Positions 19,348-27,083 of a DNA stretch of 64,000 nucleotides are shown one piece after another (the first letter of the stretch is position 1; each line of letters starts with the position of its first letter). The notes below the pieces were generated by a model. The model had not been told where the DNA came from, searched no databases, and was given only the letters and a program-made list of their open reading frames with translations. The position numbers and the translations under genes were made by a program. Source of the stretch: Serinicoccus profundi (lineage in GTDB: Bacteria; Actinomycetota; Actinomycetes; Actinomycetales; Dermatophilaceae); contig NZ_CP042862.1 in the NCBI RefSeq assembly GCF_008001015.1, positions 248,001 to 312,000 of the forward strand, written 5' to 3'.

Positions 19348-19635
19348 TCAGCTGCGGACGAGCCGCGCGATGGCGGCGGAGGCTTCGCGGACCTTCTCGT
19401 CCTTGGCCTCCTCCGACTCCTTGGCCGCGTCGACGACGCAGTGGCTGATGTGGTCCTCGAGCAGGCCGAGGCTCACCGCCTGGAGCGCCTTGGTGGCGGC
19501 GCTCACCTGCGTGAGGACGTCGATGCAGTAGGTGTCGTCCTCGACCATCCGGGCGATCCCGCGCACCTGACCTTCGATGCGGCGCAGACGCTTGAGGTAG
19601 TCCTCTTGGGAGCCGGTGTATCCGTTCACAGCCAT
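19348..19635 (-). CDS. csoR: Copper-sensing transcriptional repressor
   Basis: A 95-residue all-helical repressor of the CsoR/RcnR family. The Cu(I) ligands are kept: Cys37, His62 and Cys66, equal to the C-H-C triad of the Mycobacterium tuberculosis protein. The N-terminal block Y-L-K-R-L-R-R-I-E-G-Q-V-R-G is the DNA-contact helix. The ATG at 19635 lies 9 bases from a palindromic operator and 6 bases from a TATGCT -10, so the mRNA is probably leaderless. It should repress its own operon with copZ and copA until copper binds. The upstream remnant gene happens to be open in the same frame, but that is not part of CsoR. Confidence 0.95.
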   Translation of the reverse strand: MAVNGYTGSQEDYLKRLRRIEGQVRGIARMVEDDTYCIDVLTQVSAATKALQAVSLGLLEDHISHCVVDAAKESEEAKDEKVREASAAIARLVRS

Positions 19636-19639
19636 GGCA

Positions 19640-19661
19640 ACAGCATACCCCCTATGGGTAT
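19640..19661 (-). promoter_or_regulatory. CsoR operator and csoR promoter
   Basis: ATACCC at 19645-19650 and GGGTAT at 19656-19661 form a perfect inverted repeat with a 5-base spacer, the form known for CsoR boxes. On the minus strand it overlaps a TATGCT -10 that ends 6 bases before the csoR ATG, and sits between that and a TTGCGG -35-like hexamer. Bound CsoR would therefore cover the promoter spacer. Confidence 0.8.
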
Positions 19662-19679
19662 TCCCGCAAGTGCGCGTAT

Positions 19680-19963
19680 CAACGGTCGGGGTGGGGTGCG
19701 GCACCTCTCGAACGTAGCGGTCGCCAGCCCAGCCGTCGGGCTCGGCGACCCGGCCGACATACCGAAACCCTAGACGGCGGGCGACGCCGGCTGAGGCGTG
19801 GTTGCCGGGGTCGCAGCGGATGAGGAACCGGAGGACCGGGGCTTGCGTCAGCGCGAGCTCCATCGCGGCCACCACCGCCGCGGTGGGAGTGGGCGACGAG
19901 GTCGTCCGGGGTGAGGGGGCTCAGCCGGACTGCGGGGCCTGCGACGGAGGCGACGTCGCTCAC
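19680..19963 (-). pseudogene. Remnant of a GNAT acetyltransferase gene with internal deletion and frameshift
   Basis: A GTG at 19963 overlaps the preceding stop (GTGA) and opens a frame with A-V-R-L-S-P-L-T-P-D-D-L-V-A, the usual N-terminus of GNAT proteins that modify a small substrate. Only about 25 residues remain. From about 19890 a different frame carries A-A-V-V-A-A-M-E-L and C-D-P-G-N-H-A-S-A-G-V-A-R-R-L-G-F, the classical C-terminal acetyl-CoA region. The 100 or so residues between are missing. The second frame runs without a stop into csoR. The gene is therefore broken by a deletion and by loss of its end at the csoR promoter. Confidence 0.75.
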
Positions 19964-20433
19964 CCCTCGGCGTGCTCCCGCTCGGCGATCTCCTTGATGG
20001 CGGCCAGGGTTCGGGGCATGTCGTCGCGGGCAGAGCCCGTGCGCTGCGCGATCTGGGCCTGCGCGTCGTCGCCGTACTGCTTCTGGAAGAACTCCTGCCC
20101 CGCCTCGGTGAACTCCCACGTCTGCGTCATGCGCGTGCCGACCTCGTGCTCGGCGAGCAGGTAACCCCAGCGCACGAATCCCTGGCCGACCTCCCACGCG
20201 AACTCCTCGCCGGGCTCCGCCGCGACGACGGTCGAGGTCGTGTTCCACTGCCGGGCCGGCGTCTCGTTGTCGCCGGTGAAGCGCGCCCCGACCCCGCGCT
20301 GCTGCGGGTCCTCCCACGTGCAGCTCCGACAGGTCGGGCTCCACTCTCCGGTGCGGGTGACATCGCTGACCAGCCGGTATACCGCCTCTACGGGGGCGTT
20401 GACTGCGACGGTCTCCTGGTGGGTGAGCTCCAT
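19960..20433 (-). CDS. SRPBCC family protein (polyketide cyclase/START-like fold)
   Basis: A 157-residue protein beginning with the pattern V-A-V-N-A-P-V-E-A-V-Y-R-L-V-S-D-V, typical of the SRPBCC fold that forms a deep hydrophobic pocket. A pair of cysteines occurs at S-P-T-C-R-S-C-T-W. The W-G-Y-L-L-A-E-H block in the second half is common in actinobacterial members. Function is unknown; the family binds lipids and other hydrophobic ligands. The ATG at 20433 is preferred to one further upstream because the first beta strand starts there. The stop overlaps the GTG of the broken GNAT gene. Confidence 0.82.
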   Translation of the reverse strand: MELTHQETVAVNAPVEAVYRLVSDVTRTGEWSPTCRSCTWEDPQQRGVGARFTGDNETPARQWNTTSTVVAAEPGEEFAWEVGQGFVRWGYLLAEHEVGTRMTQTWEFTEAGQEFFQKQYGDDAQAQIAQRTGSARDDMPRTLAAIKEIAEREHAEG

Positions 20434-20499
20434 GGGACGACGGTAACGCGCTCGGGTCACGGCCGAGTCGGCGGTGCGCACGTGGGCCGGGAGTGGCGG

Positions 20500-21393
20500 T
20501 CAGGGCTTCAGCCTCGCCGCCGCCCCGGCGAGGTCGGGCTCCGCCCGAGTGGTGAGGGCGTACAACGCATAGCCGATCGGTGAGGCGTCCCACAGGTGCC
20601 TGGCCTGCGCGACCATCCCGGGGTATGCCTGCCCGCCAGCCTGCGCGTAGGCGGCGATGCTGGCTTGCACCATCTCCTCGCCGGCAGCGCCGTACTGCGC
20701 GGCCAGGTCTCGCGCGGGGTCGTCGACGCGGGCGGTGGTCCAGTCCAGGACCCCCGTGATCGTGCCGTGGTCGTCGAGCAGGACGTGTGCGGGGTAGATC
20801 TCCCCGTGCGTCATCACCGTCCGCTCGGGCCAGCAGGAGTCGTCGTCGAGCCAGGCGTCCCAGGTGTCGGACAGGGAGGGTGCCACGGTGAACTCCTCAC
20901 GCACTCGCCCGATGTCAGCCGCCCAGGAGTCGCGGACCTGAGTCGGCGTGCGCACCTCCACCCCGGCGCTCGCCGCCTGCTCCGCGGTGATGGAGTGCAG
21001 GCGCGCCAGCAGGCGACCGAGATGCTCGGCATACCCCCGGTCGGCAGGGTCCATGTGCCAGACGGGTTGCTTGTCCGGGGTCAGCGTCAGCCCGGGTGTT
21101 CCGGGTAGAGCGGGGTAGGCGATGAGGTCGGCCGCACACACCCGCCAGTCCGGGACGGCGACCTGGTGGGCCGCCAGGACTGGGCCGACGAGGCCGAGGA
21201 TCCGGCTCTCGGCCGCCATGCCCTCCGACACATCGGTGCGACGGGGCACGCGGAGGACCCAGCGCTCGCCGGTGGGCGTCTGGGCCATCACGACGCGGTA
21301 GTCCAAGCCCGCCTCGCTCAGGGTCGCGCCCTCGGCCTGCAGCTCGAGGCCGTGGGTCGCCGCGAGGGTCAGGACGGTGTCGGTGATGCTCAT
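20500..21393 (-). CDS. Macrolide 2'-phosphotransferase-like kinase with altered catalytic motif
   Basis: A 297-residue aminoglycoside/macrolide kinase fold protein, closest in layout to Mph enzymes that inactivate macrolides with GTP. The N-lobe Lys-equivalent region is G-E-R-W-V-L-R-V-P-R. The Brenner motif reads H-G-E-I-Y-P-A-H where Mph proteins have H-G-D-L-H-P-G-H. The next metal-binding motif, V-L-D-W-T, is intact. The Asp-to-Glu change at the catalytic base is read directly from the codon. The protein may still act, may use another substrate, or may be inactive. Whether it affects macrolides cannot be told from sequence. Confidence 0.75.
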   Translation of the reverse strand: MSITDTVLTLAATHGLELQAEGATLSEAGLDYRVVMAQTPTGERWVLRVPRRTDVSEGMAAESRILGLVGPVLAAHQVAVPDWRVCAADLIAYPALPGTPGLTLTPDKQPVWHMDPADRGYAEHLGRLLARLHSITAEQAASAGVEVRTPTQVRDSWAADIGRVREEFTVAPSLSDTWDAWLDDDSCWPERTVMTHGEIYPAHVLLDDHGTITGVLDWTTARVDDPARDLAAQYGAAGEEMVQASIAAYAQAGGQAYPGMVAQARHLWDASPIGYALYALTTRAEPDLAGAAARLKP

Positions 21394-21536
21394 GTCGGCA
21401 CGTTCTCACTCAGCGGGGGCGCCGGCCAGCGCTTTGTGGCCCGGCGCTGCTCGTGTCGGTCCGCTTCAGCACCCACACCCTCGTCGGCGAGGCGCTGGAC
21501 AGCTACGTCTGACCAAGGGCCTGCGGGCGGTCGCGA

Positions 21537-21542
21537 TAGCCT
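21537..21542 (+). promoter_or_regulatory. Candidate -10 element for the PPOX-fold gene
   Basis: TAGCCT ends 6 bases before the ATG at 21548, consistent with a leaderless transcript. Confidence 0.5.
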
Positions 21543-21547
21543 CTCGT

Positions 21548-22063
21548 ATGCCGATCACCAACCCGTGGCTCGCGGGGCCAAGCCCCGACCGTGATCTCCC
21601 GCGCGAGCAGCTCGAGGAGCGCATCCTCAACCTGCTCTCGACCCACAACCTCGCTGTCATCGCCACCGTCAACCGGAATGGGAGCCCCGCGGCCACGCCT
21701 GTGCGCTACTTCAGCCTGGGGTTTGAGATCTTCTACACGAGCTGGAACACCTCGGTGAAGTCGGGCAACCTTCGTCGTGACCCGAGGGTGTCCGCAGGGA
21801 TCGCCGCGCCGCTGGTCGGGCAGGCCAGCAGCCGAGGCGCTCAGCTGTTCGGCACCGCGAGGACACTCGAACGCGGCGACCCCGAGGTGGAGCCCTACTG
21901 GGACGCGGTGCGCTGGCAGGCCGACCATGTCGAGCGGGGAAAGCCCGTCGATGAGCCACCCATGGACCCGCTGACCATCATCACGCCCACGCGCATCCTC
22001 TACACCGAGCAATGGTTGAGGCGCACCGGGTACCGGCCTCGGCAGACGTGGCGACCCGAGTGA
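21548..22063 (+). CDS. Pyridoxamine 5'-phosphate oxidase-fold protein (PPOX class)
   Basis: A 171-residue flavin or F420-binding split-barrel protein. The first strand region N-L-A-V-I-A-T-V-N-R-N-G-S-P-A-A-T-P-V is typical of PPOX-class oxidoreductases, and S-G-N-L-R-R-D-P-R-V corresponds to the cofactor-binding turn. Many actinobacterial homologs use F420, but the cofactor cannot be decided here. The start is fixed by the -10 element 6 bases upstream. A convergent cold-shock gene ends 45 bases after the stop. Confidence 0.85.
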   Translation: MPITNPWLAGPSPDRDLPREQLEERILNLLSTHNLAVIATVNRNGSPAATPVRYFSLGFEIFYTSWNTSVKSGNLRRDPRVSAGIAAPLVGQASSRGAQLFGTARTLERGDPEVEPYWDAVRWQADHVERGKPVDEPPMDPLTIITPTRILYTEQWLRRTGYRPRQTWRPE

Positions 22064-22108
22064 CCCGTGCCGGCCCGCGGCCGCTCCTGGCGGGATCGTC
22101 CGCCCGGC

Positions 22109-23053
22109 TCAGATGCGTTCGACGCGGTCGGCCTGCGGCCCTCGGTCGCTCTGCCGCACCTGGTAGCGGACGCGGTCGCCGGCATACAGCTCGTCCTCGT
22201 TGCGCAGCACCGACACGTGCACGAAGAGGTCAGCGCCGCCCGCGTCCGGGGTGATGAAGCCGAAGCCCCGCTCCGGGTCGTAGCGCACGACCACGCCCTG
22301 GCCGCCGCGGGCCGGGGGGCCGGAGGACTCCCGCGGTCCCGATCGACCTCGGCTCGTCGACCTCGCGGGTCCGCCCCGGGGTGCCGAGCCGTGCACCAGG
22401 CGCACGTCGCGAGCCTGCGGACCCCTCTCGCCCTCGACGACGTCATACGTCACCCGGTCTCCCTCATCCAGCACGGGGAGTCCGTCGGCCAGCGCGCGGA
22501 CGTGCACGAAGACGTCGGGGCCGCCCGACTCAGGCGTGATGAAGCCGAAGCCCTTGTCCTCGTCGAACCACGACACGGTGCCGTCCGCCCCGTCCGACGT
22601 CTCGGCCTGCTGCTCGGCCTGGTCGCCCAGGGGGAGCAGGTGGTCGGCCTGCGGTCCCTTCTCCCCGTCGACGACGAGGAAGGCCACCCGCTGGCCCTCC
22701 GAGACGACGCCGTCGCCCACGATGGCCGAGCTGTGCAGGAAGATCTCGTCACCACCACCGTCGGGCGTGATGAAGCCATACCCCTTGCCAGGCTCGTACC
22801 AGGAGACGGTGCCGAGCACGCCCAGCGGTGCGTCGGCGGACCGGTCGGCCGTGACGCGGACGCTGCGCGCCTGCGGGCCACGGTCCCCCTCGCCGATCTC
22901 GAACTCGACGACCTGCCCCTCGCGGAGCAGCTTCATCGCGTCGTCACTGATGATCTCTGACGCGTGCACGTAGAGGTCCTCTGCCTCCTCGCCGAGGGCG
23001 ATGAAGCCGAAGCCCCGGTCGGCATCGAACCAGCGAACGGTTCCCTCGGTCAC
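22109..23053 (-). CDS. Protein with four tandem cold-shock domains
   Basis: A 314-residue cytoplasmic protein made of four cold-shock domains in a row, at about 2-67, 75-137, 151-215 and 247-314. Each has an RNP1-like core (R-G-F-G-F-I, K-G-Y-G-F-I, K-G-F-G-F-I, R-G-F-G-F-I) and an RNP2-like core (L-Y-V-H, I-F-L-H, V-F-V-H, L-F-V-H). Each ends G-P-Q-A. The 30-residue linker before the fourth domain is rich in Gly, Arg, Pro and Ser. Bacterial cold-shock proteins normally have one domain, so this should bind longer single-stranded RNA or DNA with higher affinity. The GTG start at 23053 follows AAGGAG by 7 bases. Confidence 0.92.
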   Translation of the reverse strand: MTEGTVRWFDADRGFGFIALGEEAEDLYVHASEIISDDAMKLLREGQVVEFEIGEGDRGPQARSVRVTADRSADAPLGVLGTVSWYEPGKGYGFITPDGGGDEIFLHSSAIVGDGVVSEGQRVAFLVVDGEKGPQADHLLPLGDQAEQQAETSDGADGTVSWFDEDKGFGFITPESGGPDVFVHVRALADGLPVLDEGDRVTYDVVEGERGPQARDVRLVHGSAPRGGPARSTSRGRSGPRESSGPPARGGQGVVVRYDPERGFGFITPDAGGADLFVHVSVLRNEDELYAGDRVRYQVRQSDRGPQADRVERI

Positions 23054-23152
23054 GGCTGACTCCTTGTCGCTTGTGCGGTCGGCATCCGCCCATTGTCCCT
23101 GACGAGGGCGTGGCGCGCGCCTCGCAGGGGGAGCGGGCGGTGCTATCGCAGT

Positions 23153-23180
23153 AGTAGTGACGGTCCTACTCGGGTAGCAT
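23153..23180 (+). promoter_or_regulatory. Candidate mazEF promoter with inverted repeat
   Basis: AGTAG at 23153-23157 and CTACT at 23166-23170 form an inverted repeat that could be the autoregulatory MazE site. TAGCAT at 23175-23180 fits a -10 and ends 7 bases before the mazE ATG, so the mRNA may be leaderless. Confidence 0.5.
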
Positions 23181-23186
23181 CGATCC

Positions 23187-23417
23187 ATGAAGCTGAGCGT
23201 GAGTCTGACCGCAGAGGACCTCGCTGCCCTGGACCGGTATGTCGAACAGGCTGGTCTGGGGTCGCGTTCGGCGGCAGTCCAGCAGGCCATCCGCCGGTTG
23301 GAGGATCCACTGCTGGAGTCGGACTATGCCGCCGCGTGGGAGGAGTGGGTCGCTGCTGGGGACGAGGACGCGTGGGCCGCTGCGTCCGCAGACGGCGTCG
23401 CCGATGCTGCGCAGTGA
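23187..23417 (+). CDS. mazE: MazE-like antitoxin, ribbon-helix-helix type
   Basis: A 76-residue protein whose first 45 residues fit a ribbon-helix-helix DNA-binding domain ([18 protein letters not shown]). The acidic C-terminal tail, rich in Ala, Asp, Glu and Trp, is the usual toxin-neutralising part. It overlaps the toxin gene by 14 bases and should repress the shared promoter together with the toxin. A palindrome just upstream could be its site. Confidence 0.85.
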   Translation: MKLSVSLTAEDLAALDRYVEQAGLGSRSAAVQQAIRRLEDPLLESDYAAAWEEWVAAGDEDAWAAASADGVADAAQ

Positions 23418-23751
23418 GATCTGCCTGGTCGACCTCGAGCCAGCGCGCGGAAGCGAGGCGAACAAGCGCCGCCCGGCGGTGCTCGTGAGCAACGACCGCG
23501 CCAACACCACCGCCCAGCGACTCGGTCGCGGCGTGGTCACCGTCGTGCCCGTCACCAGCAACGTGGAGCGCATCTTCCCCTTCCAGGTGCTGCTCCCGAT
23601 GGAGGAGACGGGGCTGCCCGTGGACTCCAAGGCCCAGGCTGAGCAGGTCCGCTCGGTCGCCGTCGAACGGATCGGTCCCGCCATCGGCCGGGTCCCGTCT
23701 CGACTGATGGCTGCCCTCGATGAGGCGTTACGGCTCCATCTGCAGCTCTGA
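23404..23751 (+). CDS. mazF: MazF/PemK-family endoribonuclease toxin
   Basis: A 115-residue toxin of the MazF/PemK barrel fold, which cuts single-stranded RNA at short motifs. The family features are [22 protein letters not shown] near residues 9-30, the V-V-P-V-T-S strand, and the [10 protein letters not shown] segment with the conserved Gln and Arg. The ATG at 23404 overlaps the antitoxin stop by 14 bases, giving the usual antitoxin-first order. Its target sequence cannot be inferred. Confidence 0.92.
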   Translation: MLRSEICLVDLEPARGSEANKRRPAVLVSNDRANTTAQRLGRGVVTVVPVTSNVERIFPFQVLLPMEETGLPVDSKAQAEQVRSVAVERIGPAIGRVPSRLMAALDEALRLHLQL

Positions 23752-23769
23752 CAGCGCGGGCGGCGGCGG

Positions 23770-24525
23770 TCAGCTGCGAGCGGGTGTGGAGAGGACGTCC
23801 AGGTCTCGCACGGCATACCGGTGGTGCTCCCACTCCTCCTCCAGGATGGTGCGTATGCAGGAGAGGACTGTCTCCGCGTGGTCCGGGGAATGGGGATTCT
23901 TGCGAGGCTCGGTGAGGATCTCGGAGGTGGTGGTGGCGAGGAACTCGCTCACCATGGCCTGCCGGCTCTCGCGCGCCTCCATGACCTCGGCGAACGACGG
24001 GGTCTCATCGGAGAAGGCGGTGGTGTCGTAGGCGTCGCTGTCGTGATCGTCGTTGGGCAGGCCGGCCGGGTGATAGGGCTGGGTATGCCCCAGGACGGCC
24101 TTGCCGAGCCAGGTGTCGGTCGCCATGACGAGGTGGCGGAGCGTCTGGGCCAACGACCACTCGCCGTCGACCGAGGCGTCAACGGTGTCGGCGGGCATCG
24201 AGGTGGCGCGGTCGAGGGTCGCCGCCCAGGTCCGTTGGACTGCGGCCCAGGCGGCGCGCAGGCCTTCGGGGTCCTCGGCCGTACGTAGTTCCCTGCCCGG
24301 GAAGCGAGCGTTGAGCTCGGCGTCGACCATCGGCACGACGTCGACGCCGTTGACGAGGAGGCTGCTGTCGCCCTCCAGCAACCAGGGGGAGTCGATCTCC
24401 ATCCCGGCGACGTCACTGCCGCGGACGACGACGTCCCCCAGGACGCAGCCCACGAATCGCGAGCCCCGCAGGCTCCTGTTGGTGAAGGTCCTGTCCCGGA
24501 GGCTCTCCGGTTCGCTGGCGCTCAT
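23770..24525 (-). CDS. DinB family protein with N-terminal pentapeptide-like repeats
   Basis: A 251-residue protein. The first 60 residues contain R-F-V-G-C-V-L-G-D-V-V-V-R-G-S-D pentapeptide-like strands and G-V-D-V-V-P-M-V-D-A-E-L. From about 85 it is a DinB four-helix domain, with the possible metal-binding His at T-L-R-H-L-V and a second at E-W-E-H-H. Family members act as thiol-dependent S-transferases or hydrolases in some cases; this one has no known function. It lies convergent to mazF (18 bases) and 35 bases downstream of the pnkp stop. Confidence 0.8.
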   Translation of the reverse strand: MSASEPESLRDRTFTNRSLRGSRFVGCVLGDVVVRGSDVAGMEIDSPWLLEGDSSLLVNGVDVVPMVDAELNARFPGRELRTAEDPEGLRAAWAAVQRTWAATLDRATSMPADTVDASVDGEWSLAQTLRHLVMATDTWLGKAVLGHTQPYHPAGLPNDDHDSDAYDTTAFSDETPSFAEVMEARESRQAMVSEFLATTTSEILTEPRKNPHSPDHAETVLSCIRTILEEEWEHHRYAVRDLDVLSTPARS

Positions 24526-24560
24526 GAGGCAAACCTGCCACAGCGCGCCCGTGCGAGGGG

Positions 24561-27083
24561 TCAGAGTCGTGGGTCGACCGGCTCGGATTCCAGAGCGAGG
24601 ATGGCGAAGACCGCTTGGTGCACCTTCCACAGCGGGGCGTGGTCGACGAAGGCGGTGAGCGCATCGAGGCCGAGGCCGTGTTCGCGCCGGGCGAGCTGCC
24701 GCTTCTTTCCCAGATTCCGCTCGCGCAGGAGCGAGAGCGAGTCGGTGTAGTCGGGCCCGTAGATGATGCGCAGGTATTCGCGGCCGCGGACCTTGATGCC
24801 CGGTTGCACCGAGGCGTCGGTGAGGTGGGCCGGCTTCACGACCATTCCTTCTCCGCCGCCGGCAGTCAGGTCGTGCCACCACTGGATGGCCGCGTCGCGC
24901 TCCTCCCGGGAAGCGAGGTCGACGAAGCAGTGGCGGGTCGGGGTGATGAGGTCACCGCCGAGCGTGGCGAGCTCGGCGAGGTGCCACTCGTGCGGTTCGG
25001 TCAGCGCCAGAGCGCGTCCCTCTGCCGCCAGGATCTGGAAGGGCGCCAGCGTGATGCCGTCCAGGCCGTGCGTGGGCCGAACGTAGGCGGCGTAGGCGTC
25101 CCGGAACTTCGTGGCGTTCGCGAGGCGGCGCTCCGCCTGATCCGTGAGATCCCTGACGTCCAGGCCGCGGGCTGCGGCCTGCTCGAGGACGGAGAGCGCC
25201 TCCGGCAGGGCGTGGGTGGCTGCCGCCCCGACGGAGGCGTACTGCGTCTTGATCAGGTCGAGCGCCTTGGCCGACCAGGGGAGAAGCTCGCAGTCGAGAG
25301 CGAGCCAGTCAGTGTCCAGCGACTCGAACAACGGTCGGGCCGAGAGGCGGAGCCGTTCGAGGATCTCGGTGGTGTCCGCGAAGAAGGGGCGCCCGGTGCG
25401 GGTGTACAACGCGCCCGTCGTGCCGTCGCTGGTGCCGAACCGCCGCTCGGCGGCCCGGCCGTCCTTGGCGATGACCGCGATGGCGCGCGAGCCCATGTGC
25501 TTCTCCTCGCACACGACGCGCGTGACGCCCCATCCGGCATACTCCTCGAACGCCTGCTCCGGGTGCTCGAGGAATCCCTCCTCCGCGGAGGTGGCGACGG
25601 GCGACATCGTGGGGGGTAGGTAGATCAGCCAGCGGGGGTCGACGGCGAACCGGCTCATCACCTCCAGGGCGGCGGCGGCGTTCTCCTCAGGAATCTTGAC
25701 CTTGCCGGCGTGGGTCGTCTCCAGCCAGCGGGTGCCGGCGACGTCGCCGATGCGCAGCACCGTGGGCTCGCGGTCCCCGGCGGGGGATGTGAGGGGTCGG
25801 GCCGGTTCGTACCACTGCTGCTCGGCCGGCACCGAGACGATCTCCCGCTCGGGGTAGCGCAGCGCGGTGAGCGCGCCGCCGAAGACGACGCCGGTGTCGA
25901 GGCAGATGGTGTTGTTGACCCATTCCGCTTCAGGGACGGGAGTGTGGCCGTAGACGACCATGGCTTTCCCGCGGTACTCCTGCGCCCACGGGTAGCGCAC
26001 GGGCAGACCGTACTCGTCGGTCTCCCCGGTGGTGTCTCCGTAGAGCGCGAAGGCGCGGACTCGCCCCGAGGACCGACCGTGGTATGCCTCCTTCAGCCCG
26101 GCGTGGGCGACCACGAGGTTTCCCTCGTCGAGGACGTAGTGGCTGATCAGCCCGTCCAGGAAGCTCATCGTCCGGGCGCGGAAGTCGTCGGGCTCCTGCT
26201 CGAGCTGGGCGAGGGACTCGGCCAGACCGTGGGAGACGGTCACCTTCGACCCACGCAGGGCGCGTAGCAGCTTGGCCTCGTGGTTGCCCGAGACGCACAG
26301 GGCGTTGCCGGAGCCGACCATGCCCATGACCAGTCGCAGCACGCCGACCGTGTCCGGCCCGCGGTCGACCAGGTCTCCGACGAAGATGGCCTGCCGGCCC
26401 TGCGGGTGGGAGGCTCCGACCGCGACACCGGCCTCGTCCACAGCGATGTCCCAGCCCAGCCTGGTGAGCAGGCTGCGCAGCTCCGAGGCGCACCCGTGGA
26501 CGTCGCCGACGATGTCGAAGGGGCCGTGCAGGTCCGTGCGGTCGTTCCACGGACGCTCCCGCACGATCCGGACCGCGTCGACCTCCTCGGTGCCGCGCAG
26601 GACGTGGACCCGCCGGAACCCCTCCTTGCGCAGCTTGCCGAGGGACCGCTGCAGGTCCCGGTGCTGACGGGCGATGACGTGTCGGCCGAAGTCCCGGTCC
26701 GGCCGGGCCGCGTTGCGTTCGACCGCCGCCGACTCGGGCACGTCCAGCACGATGGCGTCCACGAGGACGTCGTGGCTCTTGGCGAGCGTGACCAGCGAGG
26801 CACGGGCGGCCCGCTGGACGTTGGTGGCGTCGACCACGGTCAGCAGCCCTCGGCGCAGCCTGGTGCCGACGATGTAGTGCAGCACGTCGAACGCATCGGG
26901 GGTGGCCGACTGGTCGTTCTCGTCATTGGCGACCAGGCCACGGCAGAAGTCGCTGGAGAGGACCTCCGTCGCCGCGAAGTGGGTCCGGGCGAAGGTCGAC
27001 TTCCCACTGCCTGACACGCCGATCAGCACCACGAGGCCCATGGCTGGGACGGTGACGGTGTGCCCGTCCGAGAGGTCAGACAT
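24561..27083 (-). CDS. pnkp: Polynucleotide kinase-phosphatase-ligase of bacterial RNA repair
   Basis: An 840-residue three-domain RNA-repair enzyme. The 5' kinase has the P-loop G-V-S-G-S-G-K-S at 22-29. The metallophosphatase, which heals 2',3'-cyclic phosphate ends, has G-D-V-H-G at 193-197, F-V-G-D-L-V-D-R-G-P, S-G-N-H-E and A-H-A-G-L. The ligase/adenylyltransferase domain has its nucleotidyl Lys528 in E-E-K-H-M-G. The start overlaps the stop of hen1 by 8 bases. Known members of this family seal RNA only together with Hen1, after it methylates the 3' end. Cleaved tRNA from ribotoxins is the likely substrate, by analogy. Confidence 0.95.
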   Translation of the reverse strand: MSDLSDGHTVTVPAMGLVVLIGVSGSGKSTFARTHFAATEVLSSDFCRGLVANDENDQSATPDAFDVLHYIVGTRLRRGLLTVVDATNVQRAARASLVTLAKSHDVLVDAIVLDVPESAAVERNAARPDRDFGRHVIARQHRDLQRSLGKLRKEGFRRVHVLRGTEEVDAVRIVRERPWNDRTDLHGPFDIVGDVHGCASELRSLLTRLGWDIAVDEAGVAVGASHPQGRQAIFVGDLVDRGPDTVGVLRLVMGMVGSGNALCVSGNHEAKLLRALRGSKVTVSHGLAESLAQLEQEPDDFRARTMSFLDGLISHYVLDEGNLVVAHAGLKEAYHGRSSGRVRAFALYGDTTGETDEYGLPVRYPWAQEYRGKAMVVYGHTPVPEAEWVNNTICLDTGVVFGGALTALRYPEREIVSVPAEQQWYEPARPLTSPAGDREPTVLRIGDVAGTRWLETTHAGKVKIPEENAAAALEVMSRFAVDPRWLIYLPPTMSPVATSAEEGFLEHPEQAFEEYAGWGVTRVVCEEKHMGSRAIAVIAKDGRAAERRFGTSDGTTGALYTRTGRPFFADTTEILERLRLSARPLFESLDTDWLALDCELLPWSAKALDLIKTQYASVGAAATHALPEALSVLEQAAARGLDVRDLTDQAERRLANATKFRDAYAAYVRPTHGLDGITLAPFQILAAEGRALALTEPHEWHLAELATLGGDLITPTRHCFVDLASREERDAAIQWWHDLTAGGGEGMVVKPAHLTDASVQPGIKVRGREYLRIIYGPDYTDSLSLLRERNLGKKRQLARREHGLGLDALTAFVDHAPLWKVHQAVFAILALESEPVDPRL

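Noticed and set aside
19348-19875. CsoR with an 80-residue N-terminal acetyltransferase extension
   Set aside because: The CsoR operator and -10 lie inside the extension, and the family begins at 19635. The extension is a relic of another gene.
20500-21393. Functional macrolide resistance gene
   Set aside because: The catalytic-base Asp is replaced by Glu and no substrate evidence exists, so resistance is not claimed.
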